A stretch of 64,000 nt of DNA from Hymenobacter telluris (GCF_017313265.1 NZ_JAFLQZ010000008.1:62001-126000), one strand, 5' to 3'; shown: positions 25,076 through 34,202, counted from the stretch's first letter. Notes: generated from the sequence alone by a model not told the origin. Made by a program: numbers and translations.

Positions 25076-26602
25076 ATGCGAAACGCCCGTTACGCACTAA
25101 CCTTTAGCGCGCTCCTAGCTGCCACTGGAGCTTCGGCACAGGTAGTAACTCCGCCTGCTGGCCAAGCCCCACCGCCTGCTGCTCCGGCTCCTCCGCCCGC
25201 TACACCGGCCCCCACCAAACCGGTGCCATACGGGCCCGGCATGAAAGTGAATATTTCGCCCGACGGCTCCAAGTATTTGCGGTTTCTGCTTTGGTCGCAG
25301 ATATATACCCGCTACAACGAGAATAACACCGGTACTCTTCGGGCTCCCAATAAGCCCAAAGAAAGTCAGGTGGATTTTGGTATTCGCCGCTCCCGGATGG
25401 TGATTCTGGCGCAGCTTAATCCACGCTTTTTGGTGTATACACATTTGGGTATCAACAACCAAAATAACGTGAGTGGCGGACTAAATGCCGCTACCGACGG
25501 CAAAAAGCCGCAGCTGTTCATCCACGAAGCGGTAACAGAATATAAGGTCAATAAGTACCTCAACTTGGGTGCCGGCCTGCATTATTACAACGGCATCTCG
25601 CGCCTGAGCAGCGCCAGCACCACCAGCATGCTGGCCATGGACTTCCCGCTCACCAACTTCCCCACCATTGACGCGCTAGACCAATTTGCCCGCTGGATTG
25701 GCGTGTTTGCTAAAGGGCGCGTGGGCAAGTTCGACTACCGCGTGTCGATGAGCGACCCGTACCTAACCAACCTGCCCACCAACGCCAACTACGTGGTAGG
25801 CGGCGTACAAACCGGCAACCCGTTGGGCCTTGGCATTACGAGCAACGGCATCAACACCGGCACCAACGCCGCGCAATACAACCCGCAGAACACCAGCCAC
25901 GTGTACCAGGGCTACTTTAGCTACAATTTTTGGGAGCCCGAAGCCAACCTGCTACCCTACTACCAGGGTACCTATCTGGGAACCAAAAAGGTGTTGAGCC
26001 TGGGTACTGGCTTTATGTTCAACAAAAACGGCATGTACTCGCGGCCAACCAGCAGCAGTGTGCCCCTGAGCAGCCTGACGCCCGGCTCCGACCTGTACGC
26101 CGCGGTGCCCACCCGGAAGCACGATATCAAGCTTTTCGGAGCCGATGTGTTCCTCGACATGCCGATTGATACGGCCTCACGCACGGCCCTGACGGTGTAT
26201 GGCGTGTACTACAACTACAATTTTGGGCCGAACTACGTGCGCTACGTGGGAGCAGAAAACCCCGGTTACGGCACCCTGGCTACCCGCGGCAACGCTGTGC
26301 CGCAGTCGGGAACGGGCAATTCGCAGTATCTGAATGCCGGCTTCCTGCTGCCCCAGAACACGCTGGGTCCTAAGGCGCGGCTGCAACCTTACATTGCTTA
26401 CCTGCACAGCAGCTACGAAGGCTTGCGCAAAAACAACGGCGAACGGGCCGGCGTGAACGTGTACGATGCCGGCGTGAATGTGCTGCTCGATGGCCACAAC
26501 GCCAAAGTGACGCTCAACTACCGCGCCCGCCCCGATTTCACCGTCCCCGACGACGTGAAATACCGCCCCGAAATCACGCTGCAAACCCAGGTGTTCCTGT
26601 AA
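25076..26602 (+). CDS. Phosphate-selective-porin-like outer-membrane protein (OprO/OprP type)
   Basis: 508 residues from ATG 25076, which gives a signal peptide ending GASAQ. After a Pro/Ala-rich linker the protein has strands typical of OprO/P-like porins ('YLRFLLWSQIYTRYNENN', 'FGIRRSRMVILAQLNPRFLVYTHLGINNQN', 'QLFIHEAVTEYKVNKYLNLGAGLHYYNGISR', 'VGKFDYRVSMSDPY', 'GYFSYNFWEPE', and a final 'PEITLQTQVFL' ending in an aromatic-rich strand). Ion specificity is not readable. It is directly upstream of an MHS transporter, suggesting a shared substrate. Confidence 0.78.
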   Translation: MRNARYALTFSALLAATGASAQVVTPPAGQAPPPAAPAPPPATPAPTKPVPYGPGMKVNISPDGSKYLRFLLWSQIYTRYNENNTGTLRAPNKPKESQVDFGIRRSRMVILAQLNPRFLVYTHLGINNQNNVSGGLNAATDGKKPQLFIHEAVTEYKVNKYLNLGAGLHYYNGISRLSSASTTSMLAMDFPLTNFPTIDALDQFARWIGVFAKGRVGKFDYRVSMSDPYLTNLPTNANYVVGGVQTGNPLGLGITSNGINTGTNAAQYNPQNTSHVYQGYFSYNFWEPEANLLPYYQGTYLGTKKVLSLGTGFMFNKNGMYSRPTSSSVPLSSLTPGSDLYAAVPTRKHDIKLFGADVFLDMPIDTASRTALTVYGVYYNYNFGPNYVRYVGAENPGYGTLATRGNAVPQSGTGNSQYLNAGFLLPQNTLGPKARLQPYIAYLHSSYEGLRKNNGERAGVNVYDAGVNVLLDGHNAKVTLNYRARPDFTVPDDVKYRPEITLQTQVFL

Positions 26603-26604
26603 GC

Positions 26605-26706
26605 GGTGAGATGGTGAACTAGTGAAATGGTGAGTTTGATGTTCCAGCGGCGCAGGTAGCGCAAACAGCCCGTCAAACTCACCATTTCACCACCTCACCA
26701 TTTCAC
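26605..26706. repeat. Palindromic repeat, family A copy 2
   Basis: Arms 26605-26644 and 26668-26706. Units on the left are GTGAGATG, GTGAACTA, GTGAAATG, GTGAGTTT. On the right (reverse complement) they are GTGAAATG, GTGAGGTG, GTGAAATG, GTGAGTTT. Mismatches fall in the variable half of the 8-mers. The loop contains GCGCAG. It begins 3 nt after the porin stop codon. Confidence 0.85.
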
Positions 26707-26746
26707 TTTTCCCTCGTCTCATCTTCCAAAAACTCCCTTTATTCTC

Positions 26747-28267
26747 ATGAACCAGCACCTACCCAACCGCGACGCCGGGGCCTACCCAGGAGCCGCGCCC
26801 CTGGCCGGCGCCACCGACGCCGTGGCCCACGACAACAACGCCACGCCCACCGACAAAATCTGGCAGGTGATTTCCGCCTCGTCGGTTGGGACGGTTATCG
26901 AGTGGTACGACTTCTACATCTTCGGGTCGTTGGCGGCCATTATCGGGCCGGTACTGTTTGGCACAACCGGTAAGATTGAGGATACGATTCTCGGGACGCT
27001 GGCCGTGTTTGGGGCGGGTTTCATTGTGCGGCCGTTTGGGGCGGTGTTCTTCGGCCGCATCGGCGACTTGGTGGGGCGCAAGTACACGTTCCTGCTCACG
27101 CTGCTGATTATGGGCGGCGCCACGTTCGTAACGGGTTTGATTCCGAGCTACGATAAGATTGGAGTAGCGGCGCCCATCATCGTTACGCTGCTGCGCCTGC
27201 TGCAAGGCTTGGCGCTGGGCGGCGAGTATGGCGGGGCTACCACCTACGTAGCCGAGCACTCACCTGATAATAAGCGCGGCTACTACACCTCGTTTATTCA
27301 GATTACGGCCACGGCGGGTCTGTTTATCAGCGTGCTGGTAATTATCGTTACCCGCAAAAGCCTGGGCGAAGAAGCCTTCAAAGAGTGGGGCTGGCGCATT
27401 CCGTTTCTGCTGTCGGGCGCGCTGGTCGTGGCTTCGTACTACATCCGCCGCAAGCTGCACGAGTCGCCGCTGTTTGCCAAGGCCAAAGCCGAGGGCAAAA
27501 CCAGCACCAACCCGCTCCGTGAGTCGTTTGTGAATCCGGTAAACCGCCGGTTGGTGCTGATTTCGTTGTTTGGGGCCACTATGGGCCAGGGCGTGGTGTG
27601 GTACACCGGCCAATTCTACGCCTACTCCTTCATGCAGAACGCGCTGAAGCTCGACCTAGTAGATGCCAGCTTGGTGCTGTGCTTGGCGCTGCTGTTTGCC
27701 ACGCCGTTCTTCGTGTACTTCGGTAGCCTTTCCGACCGGATTGGCCGCAAGAAAATCATCATGATGGGCTTGTTGTGCGGTGCATTGTTCACCATTCCTA
27801 TCTTCTACGGCCTCAAGGCCTTTGCTGGCCCCCTCACCGAAGTAACCGCCGCTACCGTAGATGCTTCCGGCAAAGCCGTACCGGCCGTCATGAAAGCCCT
27901 GTCGCCGAGCCTGGTGCCCATGACGATTCTGGTATTCTGCCTGGTGTTGTTCGTGACGATGGCCTACGGCCCAATTGCCGCTTACCTAGTGGAGTTGTTC
28001 CCTACCAAAGTGCGCTACACGTCACTTTCCTTACCTTACCATATCGGCAACGGGGTGTTTGGGGGCTTTGTGCCGTTCATTGCTACGGCCCTCACGCTGC
28101 GCGCCGCCGCCCAGCCCGAAGGTACCCTGCTGAAAGAGTACAGCAGCTTTGCGGGCCTGCTCTACCCGGTTATCATTGCGCTAATTTGCTGGTTTATCGG
28201 CCAGGCCCTGATGAAGGACGTGCGCAATGTGCGCCTGATGGAGGACGGCTCCGGCGACACTCATTAA
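26747..28267 (+). CDS. MHS-family MFS transporter (ProP/KgtP-like)
   Basis: 506 residues with twelve predicted TM helices. MHS-family signatures: 'GTVIEWYDFYIFGSLAAIIGPVLF' in TM1, 'RPFGAVFFGRIGDLVGRKYTF' in the TM2-3 loop, 'LQGLALGGEYGGATTYVAEHSP' in TM4, and 'GSLSDRIGRKKIIMMG' in the second half. Relatives import proline, betaine, alpha-ketoglutarate, citrate or other organic acids with protons. An extra extracellular loop around residues 365-385 is seen. It sits between a porin and an acetate-type sensor/acs cluster, so an organic-acid substrate is plausible. Confidence 0.88.
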   Translation: MNQHLPNRDAGAYPGAAPLAGATDAVAHDNNATPTDKIWQVISASSVGTVIEWYDFYIFGSLAAIIGPVLFGTTGKIEDTILGTLAVFGAGFIVRPFGAVFFGRIGDLVGRKYTFLLTLLIMGGATFVTGLIPSYDKIGVAAPIIVTLLRLLQGLALGGEYGGATTYVAEHSPDNKRGYYTSFIQITATAGLFISVLVIIVTRKSLGEEAFKEWGWRIPFLLSGALVVASYYIRRKLHESPLFAKAKAEGKTSTNPLRESFVNPVNRRLVLISLFGATMGQGVVWYTGQFYAYSFMQNALKLDLVDASLVLCLALLFATPFFVYFGSLSDRIGRKKIIMMGLLCGALFTIPIFYGLKAFAGPLTEVTAATVDASGKAVPAVMKALSPSLVPMTILVFCLVLFVTMAYGPIAAYLVELFPTKVRYTSLSLPYHIGNGVFGGFVPFIATALTLRAAAQPEGTLLKEYSSFAGLLYPVIIALICWFIGQALMKDVRNVRLMEDGSGDTH

Positions 28268-28327
28268 GAAGTTGCTGGCACCACAAGAAAGGCTCGCCCT
28301 CCGCTAACTTTTCTAGTTGCACCAACC

Positions 28328-28370
28328 AAGAAAAGTCCGTTGGGCCCCGGCTCGGCGGACTTTTTTCTTA
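28328..28370 (+). terminator. Rho-independent terminator after the MHS transporter
   Basis: Stem AAGTCCG/CGGACTT extended by AAGAAA/TTTCTT, with a GC-rich loop and a T6 run at 28361-28366. Confidence 0.8.
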
Positions 28371-28465
28371 CGTGTTGCTTACTGGAAGTAGCTTGCTGCT
28401 ACGTTCTGGCCAACTTCCTGCCAAGTAAACCTATTCCCTTCAACCACCCTCAAAATCCCCGCCCC

Positions 28466-28684
28466 ATGCTACCCATGTCGCCCCAGGAACAAGCCGAGCA
28501 ACGCCGTGGGCAACGGCTCTTGTTCGTGACCCTGCTGTTCGGAGTACTGTTGAATTTCCCACTGTTGGCCGTTTTCAACCACAACGGCAGGGTAGGGGGC
28601 ATTCCGGTACTCTACCTCTACGTGCTGCTCACCTGGCTGGCCCTGGTGCTGCTTACCACCCGGCTAGTGCAGAAGAGTAGCTGA
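28466..28684 (+). CDS. Small two-TM membrane protein upstream of the SLC5 kinase
   Basis: 72 residues from ATG 28466 (ATG 28475 also possible). It has a charged N-terminus 'SPQEQAEQRRGQR', TM1 'LLFVTLLFGVLLNFPLLAVF', a short 'NHNGRVGGIPV' turn and TM2 'LYLYVLLTWLALVLLTTRLV'. Size and topology resemble the small DUF485/DUF4212-like partners often encoded beside SLC5 symporters, although I cannot assign the family. The next gene encodes an SLC5-histidine kinase, supporting an accessory role. Confidence 0.7.
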   Translation: MLPMSPQEQAEQRRGQRLLFVTLLFGVLLNFPLLAVFNHNGRVGGIPVLYLYVLLTWLALVLLTTRLVQKSS

Positions 28685-28686
28685 TT

Positions 28687-28805
28687 GGTGAAATTGTGAG
28701 ATTGTGAAATGGTGAGTTTTACGTTCCGTGGGCCCCATTTGCGCAGACTGCGTGGCTAAAACGTCAAACTCACCATTTCACAATTTTACCACCTCACAAT
28801 TTCAC
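28687..28805. repeat. Palindromic repeat, family A copy 3 (unequal arms)
   Basis: The left arm 28687-28726 has four GTGA 8-mers. The right arm 28758-28805 has five (one mutated to GTAAAATT). The arms thus differ by exactly one unit. The loop contains GCGCAG. The element ends 5 nt before the kinase start codon. Confidence 0.85.
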
Positions 28806-28810
28806 ATTTC

Positions 28811-31564
28811 ATGTCCAAGCTGCTGGTTGTTTGCTTTTCGTTCGGCTACCTGGCGCTGCTCTTTTGGGTGGCGTATGCGGCGGAGCGCAGGGCAAACTCG
28901 GCGCAAAGCAGTCTGGTGAACAACCCCTACGTGTACGCCCTAAGCATGGCCGTGTACTGCACCGCCTGGACCTACTACGGCTCGGTGGGGCGGGCGGCGC
29001 ACTTCGGGCTGGAGTTTGTGGGTATCTATCTGGGGCCTACCCTGATGGCGCCGGCCGCGTGGCTGGTGTTGCGCAAGCTGATTCGGGTGTGCCGGTTGCA
29101 GCGCCTCACCTCCATTGCCGATTTCATTTCGGCCCGCTACGGCAAAAGCGCCTCGCTGGGGGCCTTGGCTACGGTGGTGTGCGTGCTGGGCGTGGTGCCG
29201 TATATCTCGCTGCAAATCAAGGCTATTGCCGCCTCTTTCGACATCATGACCCGCGGCGCTACCGCCCTGGAACTACCTCTGGAAGGGGCGGCGGCTAGCA
29301 CGGCCCTCTATACCACGGTGGCGCTGGCGTTTTTTACCATCATCTTCGGGGTGCGCTCCATTGAGGCCACCGAGCGGCACGAAGGCATGGTGCTGGCCGT
29401 GGCCCTGGAAAGCCTGGTGAAACTAGTAGCGTTCCTGGCCGCGGGCCTATTCGTGGCCTACGGGCTGTTCGACGGTATTGAGGACATCTTCACGCGGGCC
29501 GCGGCCGTGCCCGACCTGAGCCGGCTGTTTACGCTGGATGGGGCGGGCACGAGCAGCGAACAGTGGTTTACGCTGCTGCTGCTGAGCATGGCCGCCATTC
29601 TGCTGCTGCCGCGGCAGTTTCAGGTGTCGGTGGTGGAAAACGTGAACGAAGACCACCTGCGCAAAGCCATGTGGCTGTTCCCGCTCTACCTCATTGTCAT
29701 CAACCTGTTTGTGCTGCCGCTGGCGTTTGGGGGGCGGCTCCTCACCGGGCCGGGCTTCGATGCCGATACGTTTGTGCTGGCCCTGCCTTTGCAGGCCGGG
29801 CATCCGTGGCTGGCGTTGTTTATCTACATCGGGGGGCTGTCGGCGGCTTCCTCCATGATTATCGTGGAAACCATTGCCCTGAGCGTGATGATGAGCAACC
29901 ACCTGCTGATGCCCTTGCTGGTGCGCATGCCCACGGCCCGCGCCGAGGCCCCGAGCTGGTTTGCTTACCTGGGCCAGGTGGCGCTCAACAGCCGCCGGCT
30001 GGCCGTGGTGCTGGTGCTGCTGCTGGCTTACGGCTACTACACGGCGGTGGGGCATCTGCTGCCGCTGGTCAACATTGGGTTGGTGTCGTTTGCGGCGGTG
30101 GCGCAGTTTGTGCCGGTGGTGCTAGGCGGCTTGTACTGGCGCGGCGGCAACCGGCAGGGCGCTACAGCCGGTATTCTGGCGGGGTTCGTGGTGTGGCTGT
30201 TCACGCTGGTAGTGCCCACGATGGTCGGGCCCGGCATGCTCAGCATCACGCTGCTCTCTGATGGGCTGTTTGGTTTGCACGGGCTGCGGCCGTTTGCGCT
30301 GTTTGGGCTCGAAGGGCTCGATTACCTGTCGCACGGCTTGTTTTGGAGCTGGTTTTTCAACATTGGGTTCTACATAGGCGTTTCACTCTTGCGCGGCCCC
30401 TCGGCGCTGGAGCAGCGGCAGGCCGACAGCTTTGTGGGCGTATTTCACTACCGCAACGTGTTCGAGGGGCCGGCCGGCTGGCAAGGCGCCGCGCCGCTGC
30501 CCGACGTGCGCGAACTACTCACCGGCTTCCTCGGCAAAAAGCGGGCGGTGCAGGCCCTGCGGGCGTTTTCCGAGCGTTTTCCGGATGCCCACCCCGCCGA
30601 CGACGTAACCCCGCCCCAGGCCGATCCGCGCCTGCTGGCCTACTCCGAGAAGCTACTGGCCGGCAGTATCGGGCCGGCGTCGGCGCGGCTGCTGCTGGCC
30701 TCGTCGGTGGGAGTGGAGGACATTAGCTTCGACAACGTGGTAGGCATTCTGCGCGAAAGTCAGCAACTGCTGGAGGCCAACCGCCAACTCCAGAAGCAAC
30801 AGCGGCAGCTTCAGCGCCTCACCGACGAGCTGCGCGTCGCCTACGACCAGCTCCAAGCCCTTGACCACGACAAGGACGAGTTTCTGGTTACCGTCACGCA
30901 TGAGTTGCGCACGCCCCTGACCAGCATTCGGGCGCTGTCCGAAATCCTGACCGACAACCCCGACCTGGAAGAAGAGGAGCGCCACCGGTTTCTGGTCACC
31001 ATCACCCGCGAGTCGGAGCGCCTGAGCCGGCTGATTACGCTGGTGCTGGACCTGGAGAAGTACGAGTCGGGCAAGGCCACCCTCGACCGGAGCCCCCTCG
31101 ACCCCGCAGAAGTTGTCAACGACGCCATTGAATCAGTGGGGCAGCTGCTGCGCGACAAGCAGATTCAGCTGGATGTGGACGTGCCGCCCGGCCTGCCGCT
31201 GCTTTCCGCCGACCGGGACCGGCTGATGCAGGTGCTGGTCAATCTGCTCAGCAACGCCATCAAGTCGTGCCGCGCCGATGGGAACGGCCGGATTCGGGTG
31301 GCGGCCGAAGTGCCCGAAGCTGCGGAAGGGCCAGCCACGCTGCGCTTGGTGGTGCAGGACAACGGCAAGGGCATCGAAGCGGCCTTCCATACGCTCATCT
31401 TCGACAAGTTTTTCCAAGCCAAAAACCAAACCATGCGCAAGCCTGAAGGCTCGGGGCTGGGCTTGGCCATCACCAAAAAAATAGTGGAGCTGCATGCCGG
31501 CCGCATCTGGGTGGAAAGCCAGCCCGAGCAGGGCGCCCGGTTCTCGGTGGAGCTACCTTTTTGA
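28811..31564 (+). CDS. SLC5 symporter-histidine kinase fusion (CbrA/CrbS-like sensor)
   Basis: 917 residues. Residues about 1-530 are a sodium:solute symporter-type module with 13 likely TM helices ('YALSMAVYCTAWTYYGSVGRAAHFGLEFVGIYLGP', 'FISARYGKSASLG', 'LLLPRQFQVSVVENVNEDHLRKA', 'YIGGLSAASSMIIVETIALSVMMSNHL'). A linker with a coiled coil at about 640-690 leads to a HisKA domain with His697 in VTHELRTPLTS and an HATPase with Asn815 (LLSNAIKS), DNGKGI and GSGLGLAI. CbrA/CrbS kinases sense nutrients and regulate acs. Here a receiver and acs follow directly, so acetate or a related monocarboxylate is the likely cue. No PAS domain was recognised. Confidence 0.88.
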   Translation: MSKLLVVCFSFGYLALLFWVAYAAERRANSAQSSLVNNPYVYALSMAVYCTAWTYYGSVGRAAHFGLEFVGIYLGPTLMAPAAWLVLRKLIRVCRLQRLTSIADFISARYGKSASLGALATVVCVLGVVPYISLQIKAIAASFDIMTRGATALELPLEGAAASTALYTTVALAFFTIIFGVRSIEATERHEGMVLAVALESLVKLVAFLAAGLFVAYGLFDGIEDIFTRAAAVPDLSRLFTLDGAGTSSEQWFTLLLLSMAAILLLPRQFQVSVVENVNEDHLRKAMWLFPLYLIVINLFVLPLAFGGRLLTGPGFDADTFVLALPLQAGHPWLALFIYIGGLSAASSMIIVETIALSVMMSNHLLMPLLVRMPTARAEAPSWFAYLGQVALNSRRLAVVLVLLLAYGYYTAVGHLLPLVNIGLVSFAAVAQFVPVVLGGLYWRGGNRQGATAGILAGFVVWLFTLVVPTMVGPGMLSITLLSDGLFGLHGLRPFALFGLEGLDYLSHGLFWSWFFNIGFYIGVSLLRGPSALEQRQADSFVGVFHYRNVFEGPAGWQGAAPLPDVRELLTGFLGKKRAVQALRAFSERFPDAHPADDVTPPQADPRLLAYSEKLLAGSIGPASARLLLASSVGVEDISFDNVVGILRESQQLLEANRQLQKQQRQLQRLTDELRVAYDQLQALDHDKDEFLVTVTHELRTPLTSIRALSEILTDNPDLEEEERHRFLVTITRESERLSRLITLVLDLEKYESGKATLDRSPLDPAEVVNDAIESVGQLLRDKQIQLDVDVPPGLPLLSADRDRLMQVLVNLLSNAIKSCRADGNGRIRVAAEVPEAAEGPATLRLVVQDNGKGIEAAFHTLIFDKFFQAKNQTMRKPEGSGLGLAITKKIVELHAGRIWVESQPEQGARFSVELPF

Positions 31565-31707
31565 ATTAAAAATTAAAAGTTAAAAATTAAAAATGAGTTG
31601 TTCGATCCTTCGTCGCAACGATATTTCCATCCATAGAATTTCGTGTGTTATAGCTGCTGTCCAAGCCAGTGGATCAATTTTTAATTTTTAATTATCAATT
31701 TTTAATT
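31564..31707. repeat. Palindromic repeat, family B copy 2
   Basis: The left arm 31564-31594 (AATTAAA, AATTAAA, AGTTAAA, AATTAAA, AAT) begins on the last base of the kinase stop codon. The right arm 31676-31707 ends 7 nt before the receiver ATG. It lies inside a probable operon. Confidence 0.78.
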
Positions 31708-31714
31708 GACTCTC

Positions 31715-32134
31715 ATGGCCCACATACTAATCGTTGATGATGAGCCCAACATTGTGATGTCGCTCGAATTTCTGATGCGCAAAAACGGCTACGCGGTAAG
31801 CATTGCCCGCAACGGCACCGAGGCCCTCGAAGCCGTGGACCGCGCCCCCGTAGATGTAGTGCTGCTCGATATTATGATGCCCGACGTAGACGGCTACCAG
31901 GTGTGCCGCTACATCCGCGCCCGCCCCGATAGGGCCAACACCCGCATCGTGTTTCTGTCGGCCAAAACCAAGGAGGCCGACATCCAGAAAGGCTACGAAG
32001 CCGGCGCCGACCTCTACATTCCCAAGCCATTCAGCACCCGCCAACTGATGACTAAAGTGCAGGAACTGCTCGTAAAACCGGCAAGCCCAGGACCTCACCC
32101 CCTAGCCTCCTCTCCAAAAGAGAGGGGGAACTAG
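31715..32134 (+). CDS. Stand-alone CheY-like response regulator (CrbR position, no output domain)
   Basis: 139 residues from ATG 31715 (a TTG lies 9 nt upstream in frame). A complete receiver: acidic pair Asp8-Asp9, phosphoacceptor Asp52 in LLDIMMPD, Ser82, and Lys104 in IPKPF. There is no DNA-binding domain, unlike the LuxR-type CrbR of proteobacterial acetate switches. Residues from about 126 to the end (GPHPLASSPKERGN) and the TAG stop are encoded by the family E palindrome, so the natural C-terminus has been replaced or extended by the repeat. It lies between the SLC5 kinase and acs and is probably the kinase's phosphate acceptor. Confidence 0.85.
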   Translation: MAHILIVDDEPNIVMSLEFLMRKNGYAVSIARNGTEALEAVDRAPVDVVLLDIMMPDVDGYQVCRYIRARPDRANTRIVFLSAKTKEADIQKGYEAGADLYIPKPFSTRQLMTKVQELLVKPASPGPHPLASSPKERGN

Positions 32135-32207
32135 ACATAGATTCTAGCTCTAAAGAATTAGAAGCTAGTCCCCCCTCTCTTTTGGAGAGGGGGCTAGGGG
32201 GTGAGGT
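32092..32207. repeat. Palindromic repeat, family E copy 1 (CTCTCC-AAAAGA-GAGG type)
   Basis: Arms of about 43 nt (32092-32134 and 32165-32207), each with its own nested hairpin around CTCTCTTTTGGAGAG. The left arm encodes the tail of the response regulator. The right arm is followed within 12 nt by half of a family A element. A second copy is at 43211-43318. Confidence 0.85.
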
Positions 32208-32218
32208 TCCCGCCAGAA

Positions 32219-32253
32219 CAAACTCACCACTTCACCACTTCACCATTTCACCA
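32219..32253. repeat. Family A half-element (right arm only)
   Basis: Reverse complement of GTGAAATG, GTGAAGTG, GTGAAGTG, GTGAGTTT. No matching left arm is present; the family E palindrome occupies the place where it should be. It ends 8 nt before the acs start codon. Confidence 0.75.
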
Positions 32254-32261
32254 CGTACAAA

Positions 32262-34187
32262 ATGCCCGACGCACCCACGAAACACGCCCGCATCCGCACC
32301 CTGGAGGACTACCACGACGCCTACCGCCGCAGCCTCGAAAACCCCGAGCAATTCTGGGCCGAGGTGGCCGAGCCGTTTACGTGGCGCCGCAAGTGGGACC
32401 GGGTGCTTGACTCCGACATGGCCGCCGGCAAAAACGAGTGGTTCGGGGGCGCCCGCCTCAACATCACCGAAAACTGCCTGGACCGCCACCTGGCCAACCG
32501 CGGCAACAAGCTGGCCATCATCTACGAGCCCAACGACCCCAAAACCCGCCATGTCCGCTTAACCTACCGCGAACTGCACCAGGAGGTTTGCAAGTTTGCC
32601 AACGTGCTGCACAACAACGGCGTGGAGAAAGGCGACCGGGTGTGCCTCTACATGCCCATGATTCCGCAGCTGGCCATTGCCGTGCTGGCCTGCGCCCGAA
32701 TCGGTGCCATCCACTCCGTGATTTTCGCCGGCTTCTCCGCCAATGCCATTGCCGACCGGGTGAACGACGCGCAAGCCTCCGTGGTGCTTACGGCCGATGG
32801 CCTGAACCGCGGTGCCAAGCAGATTCCGGTGAAGCGCGTGGTAGACGAGGCCCTGGAAACCTGCCCTACCGTGCGCCGCGTAATCGTGGTGGAGCACCTG
32901 GGCTGGCCTGTGCACATGAAGGAAGGCCGCGACGTGTGGTACCACGAAGAAGCGGCCGACGTGGAAAAAACCTGCCCCGCCGAGGAAATGGACGCCGAAG
33001 ATCCGCTCTTCATTCTCTACACCTCCGGCAGCACCGGCAAGCCTAAAGGCGTGGTACACAGCACCGCCGGCTACATGGTCTGGACCGACTACACGTTCCG
33101 CAACGTGTTCCAAATCGAGGAAAACGACGTGTACTGGTGCACCGCCGATATTGGGTGGGTAACGGGGCACACCTACTTGCTTTATGGCCCGTTGCTGGCC
33201 GGCGCTACTACGCTTATGTTCGAGGGCGTGCCCACGTTTCCGTCGCCGGGCCGTTTCTGGGAGGTGATTGACAAACACTCGGTAACGGTGTTCTACACTG
33301 CGCCCACGGCTATTCGCAGCCTCATGGCCTCGCCCCTCGACCACGTGTGGGCCTACTCCCTGGATTCGTTGCGGGTGCTGGGCTCGGTGGGGGAACCCAT
33401 CAACGAGGAAGCCTGGCACTGGTACAACGACCACATCGGCAAGCGCCGCTGCCCCATTGTAGATACCTGGTGGCAAACCGAAACCGGCGGCGTGATGATT
33501 TCGGCCATGGCGGGCATCACGCCCTCCGTACCGGCGCGGGCCGGGCTGCCGATGCCGGGCGTGCAGCCCGTGCTGCTCAACCAGGACGGCTCCGAAATCG
33601 AGGGCAACGGGCAGGAGGGCTACTTGGCCATCAAGCACAGCTGGCCCGGCATCATCCGGACCACCTACGGCGACCATGAACGCGCCCGCCAAACCTATTT
33701 CGCGCCGTACCCAGGCTACTACTTCACCGGCGACGGGGCCCGCCGCGACGAGCAGGGGCTTTACCGCATTATCGGCCGCGTTGATGATGTAATCAACGTG
33801 AGCGGGCACCGCTTCGGCACGGCTGAAATCGAAAACGCCATCAACGAAAACGACTACGTGGTGGAAAGCGCGGTAGTCGGCTACCCGCACGACGTGAAAG
33901 GGCAGGGTATTTACGCCTACGTCATCCTCAAAAACGGCGTGCCCGAGCAGGAGCCCGAGCGCCAGCGGATAGAGGCCAGCATCATCGAAACCATTGTGGC
34001 CGAAATCGGGCGCATTGCCAAACCCGACAAGATTCAGCTGGTATCGGGCTTGCCGAAAACCCGTTCCGGCAAAATCATGCGCCGTATCCTGCGCAAAGTA
34101 GCCGAAGGCGACACCGCCAACCTCGGCGACACCACCACGCTCCTCGACCCACAGGTAGTGGATGAAATCATCAGCGGCAAGAAGTAG
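32262..34187 (+). CDS. acs: Acetyl-CoA synthetase
   Basis: 641 residues, full length for AMP-forming acetyl-CoA synthetase, which converts acetate, ATP and CoA to acetyl-CoA via acetyl-AMP. The P-loop YTSGSTGKPKG is at about residues 252-262. 'WCTADIGWVTGHTYLLYGPL' and 'DTWWQTETGGVMIS' line the acetate pocket, with Trp in the position expected for a two-carbon substrate. The regulatory acetyl-lysine is about Lys604 in TRSGKIMRR. It follows the SLC5 kinase and receiver on the same strand, as acs does in CrbSR-type acetate-switch loci. Confidence 0.95.
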   Translation: MPDAPTKHARIRTLEDYHDAYRRSLENPEQFWAEVAEPFTWRRKWDRVLDSDMAAGKNEWFGGARLNITENCLDRHLANRGNKLAIIYEPNDPKTRHVRLTYRELHQEVCKFANVLHNNGVEKGDRVCLYMPMIPQLAIAVLACARIGAIHSVIFAGFSANAIADRVNDAQASVVLTADGLNRGAKQIPVKRVVDEALETCPTVRRVIVVEHLGWPVHMKEGRDVWYHEEAADVEKTCPAEEMDAEDPLFILYTSGSTGKPKGVVHSTAGYMVWTDYTFRNVFQIEENDVYWCTADIGWVTGHTYLLYGPLLAGATTLMFEGVPTFPSPGRFWEVIDKHSVTVFYTAPTAIRSLMASPLDHVWAYSLDSLRVLGSVGEPINEEAWHWYNDHIGKRRCPIVDTWWQTETGGVMISAMAGITPSVPARAGLPMPGVQPVLLNQDGSEIEGNGQEGYLAIKHSWPGIIRTTYGDHERARQTYFAPYPGYYFTGDGARRDEQGLYRIIGRVDDVINVSGHRFGTAEIENAINENDYVVESAVVGYPHDVKGQGIYAYVILKNGVPEQEPERQRIEASIIETIVAEIGRIAKPDKIQLVSGLPKTRSGKIMRRILRKVAEGDTANLGDTTTLLDPQVVDEIISGKK

Positions 34188-34202
34188 CCTGAAAACTTAG
34201 CG

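Noticed and set aside
32559..33890. 443-residue ORF antisense to acs
   Set aside because: Same reason: codon-bias shadow opposite a highly conserved gene; His/Val/Gly-rich nonsense composition.
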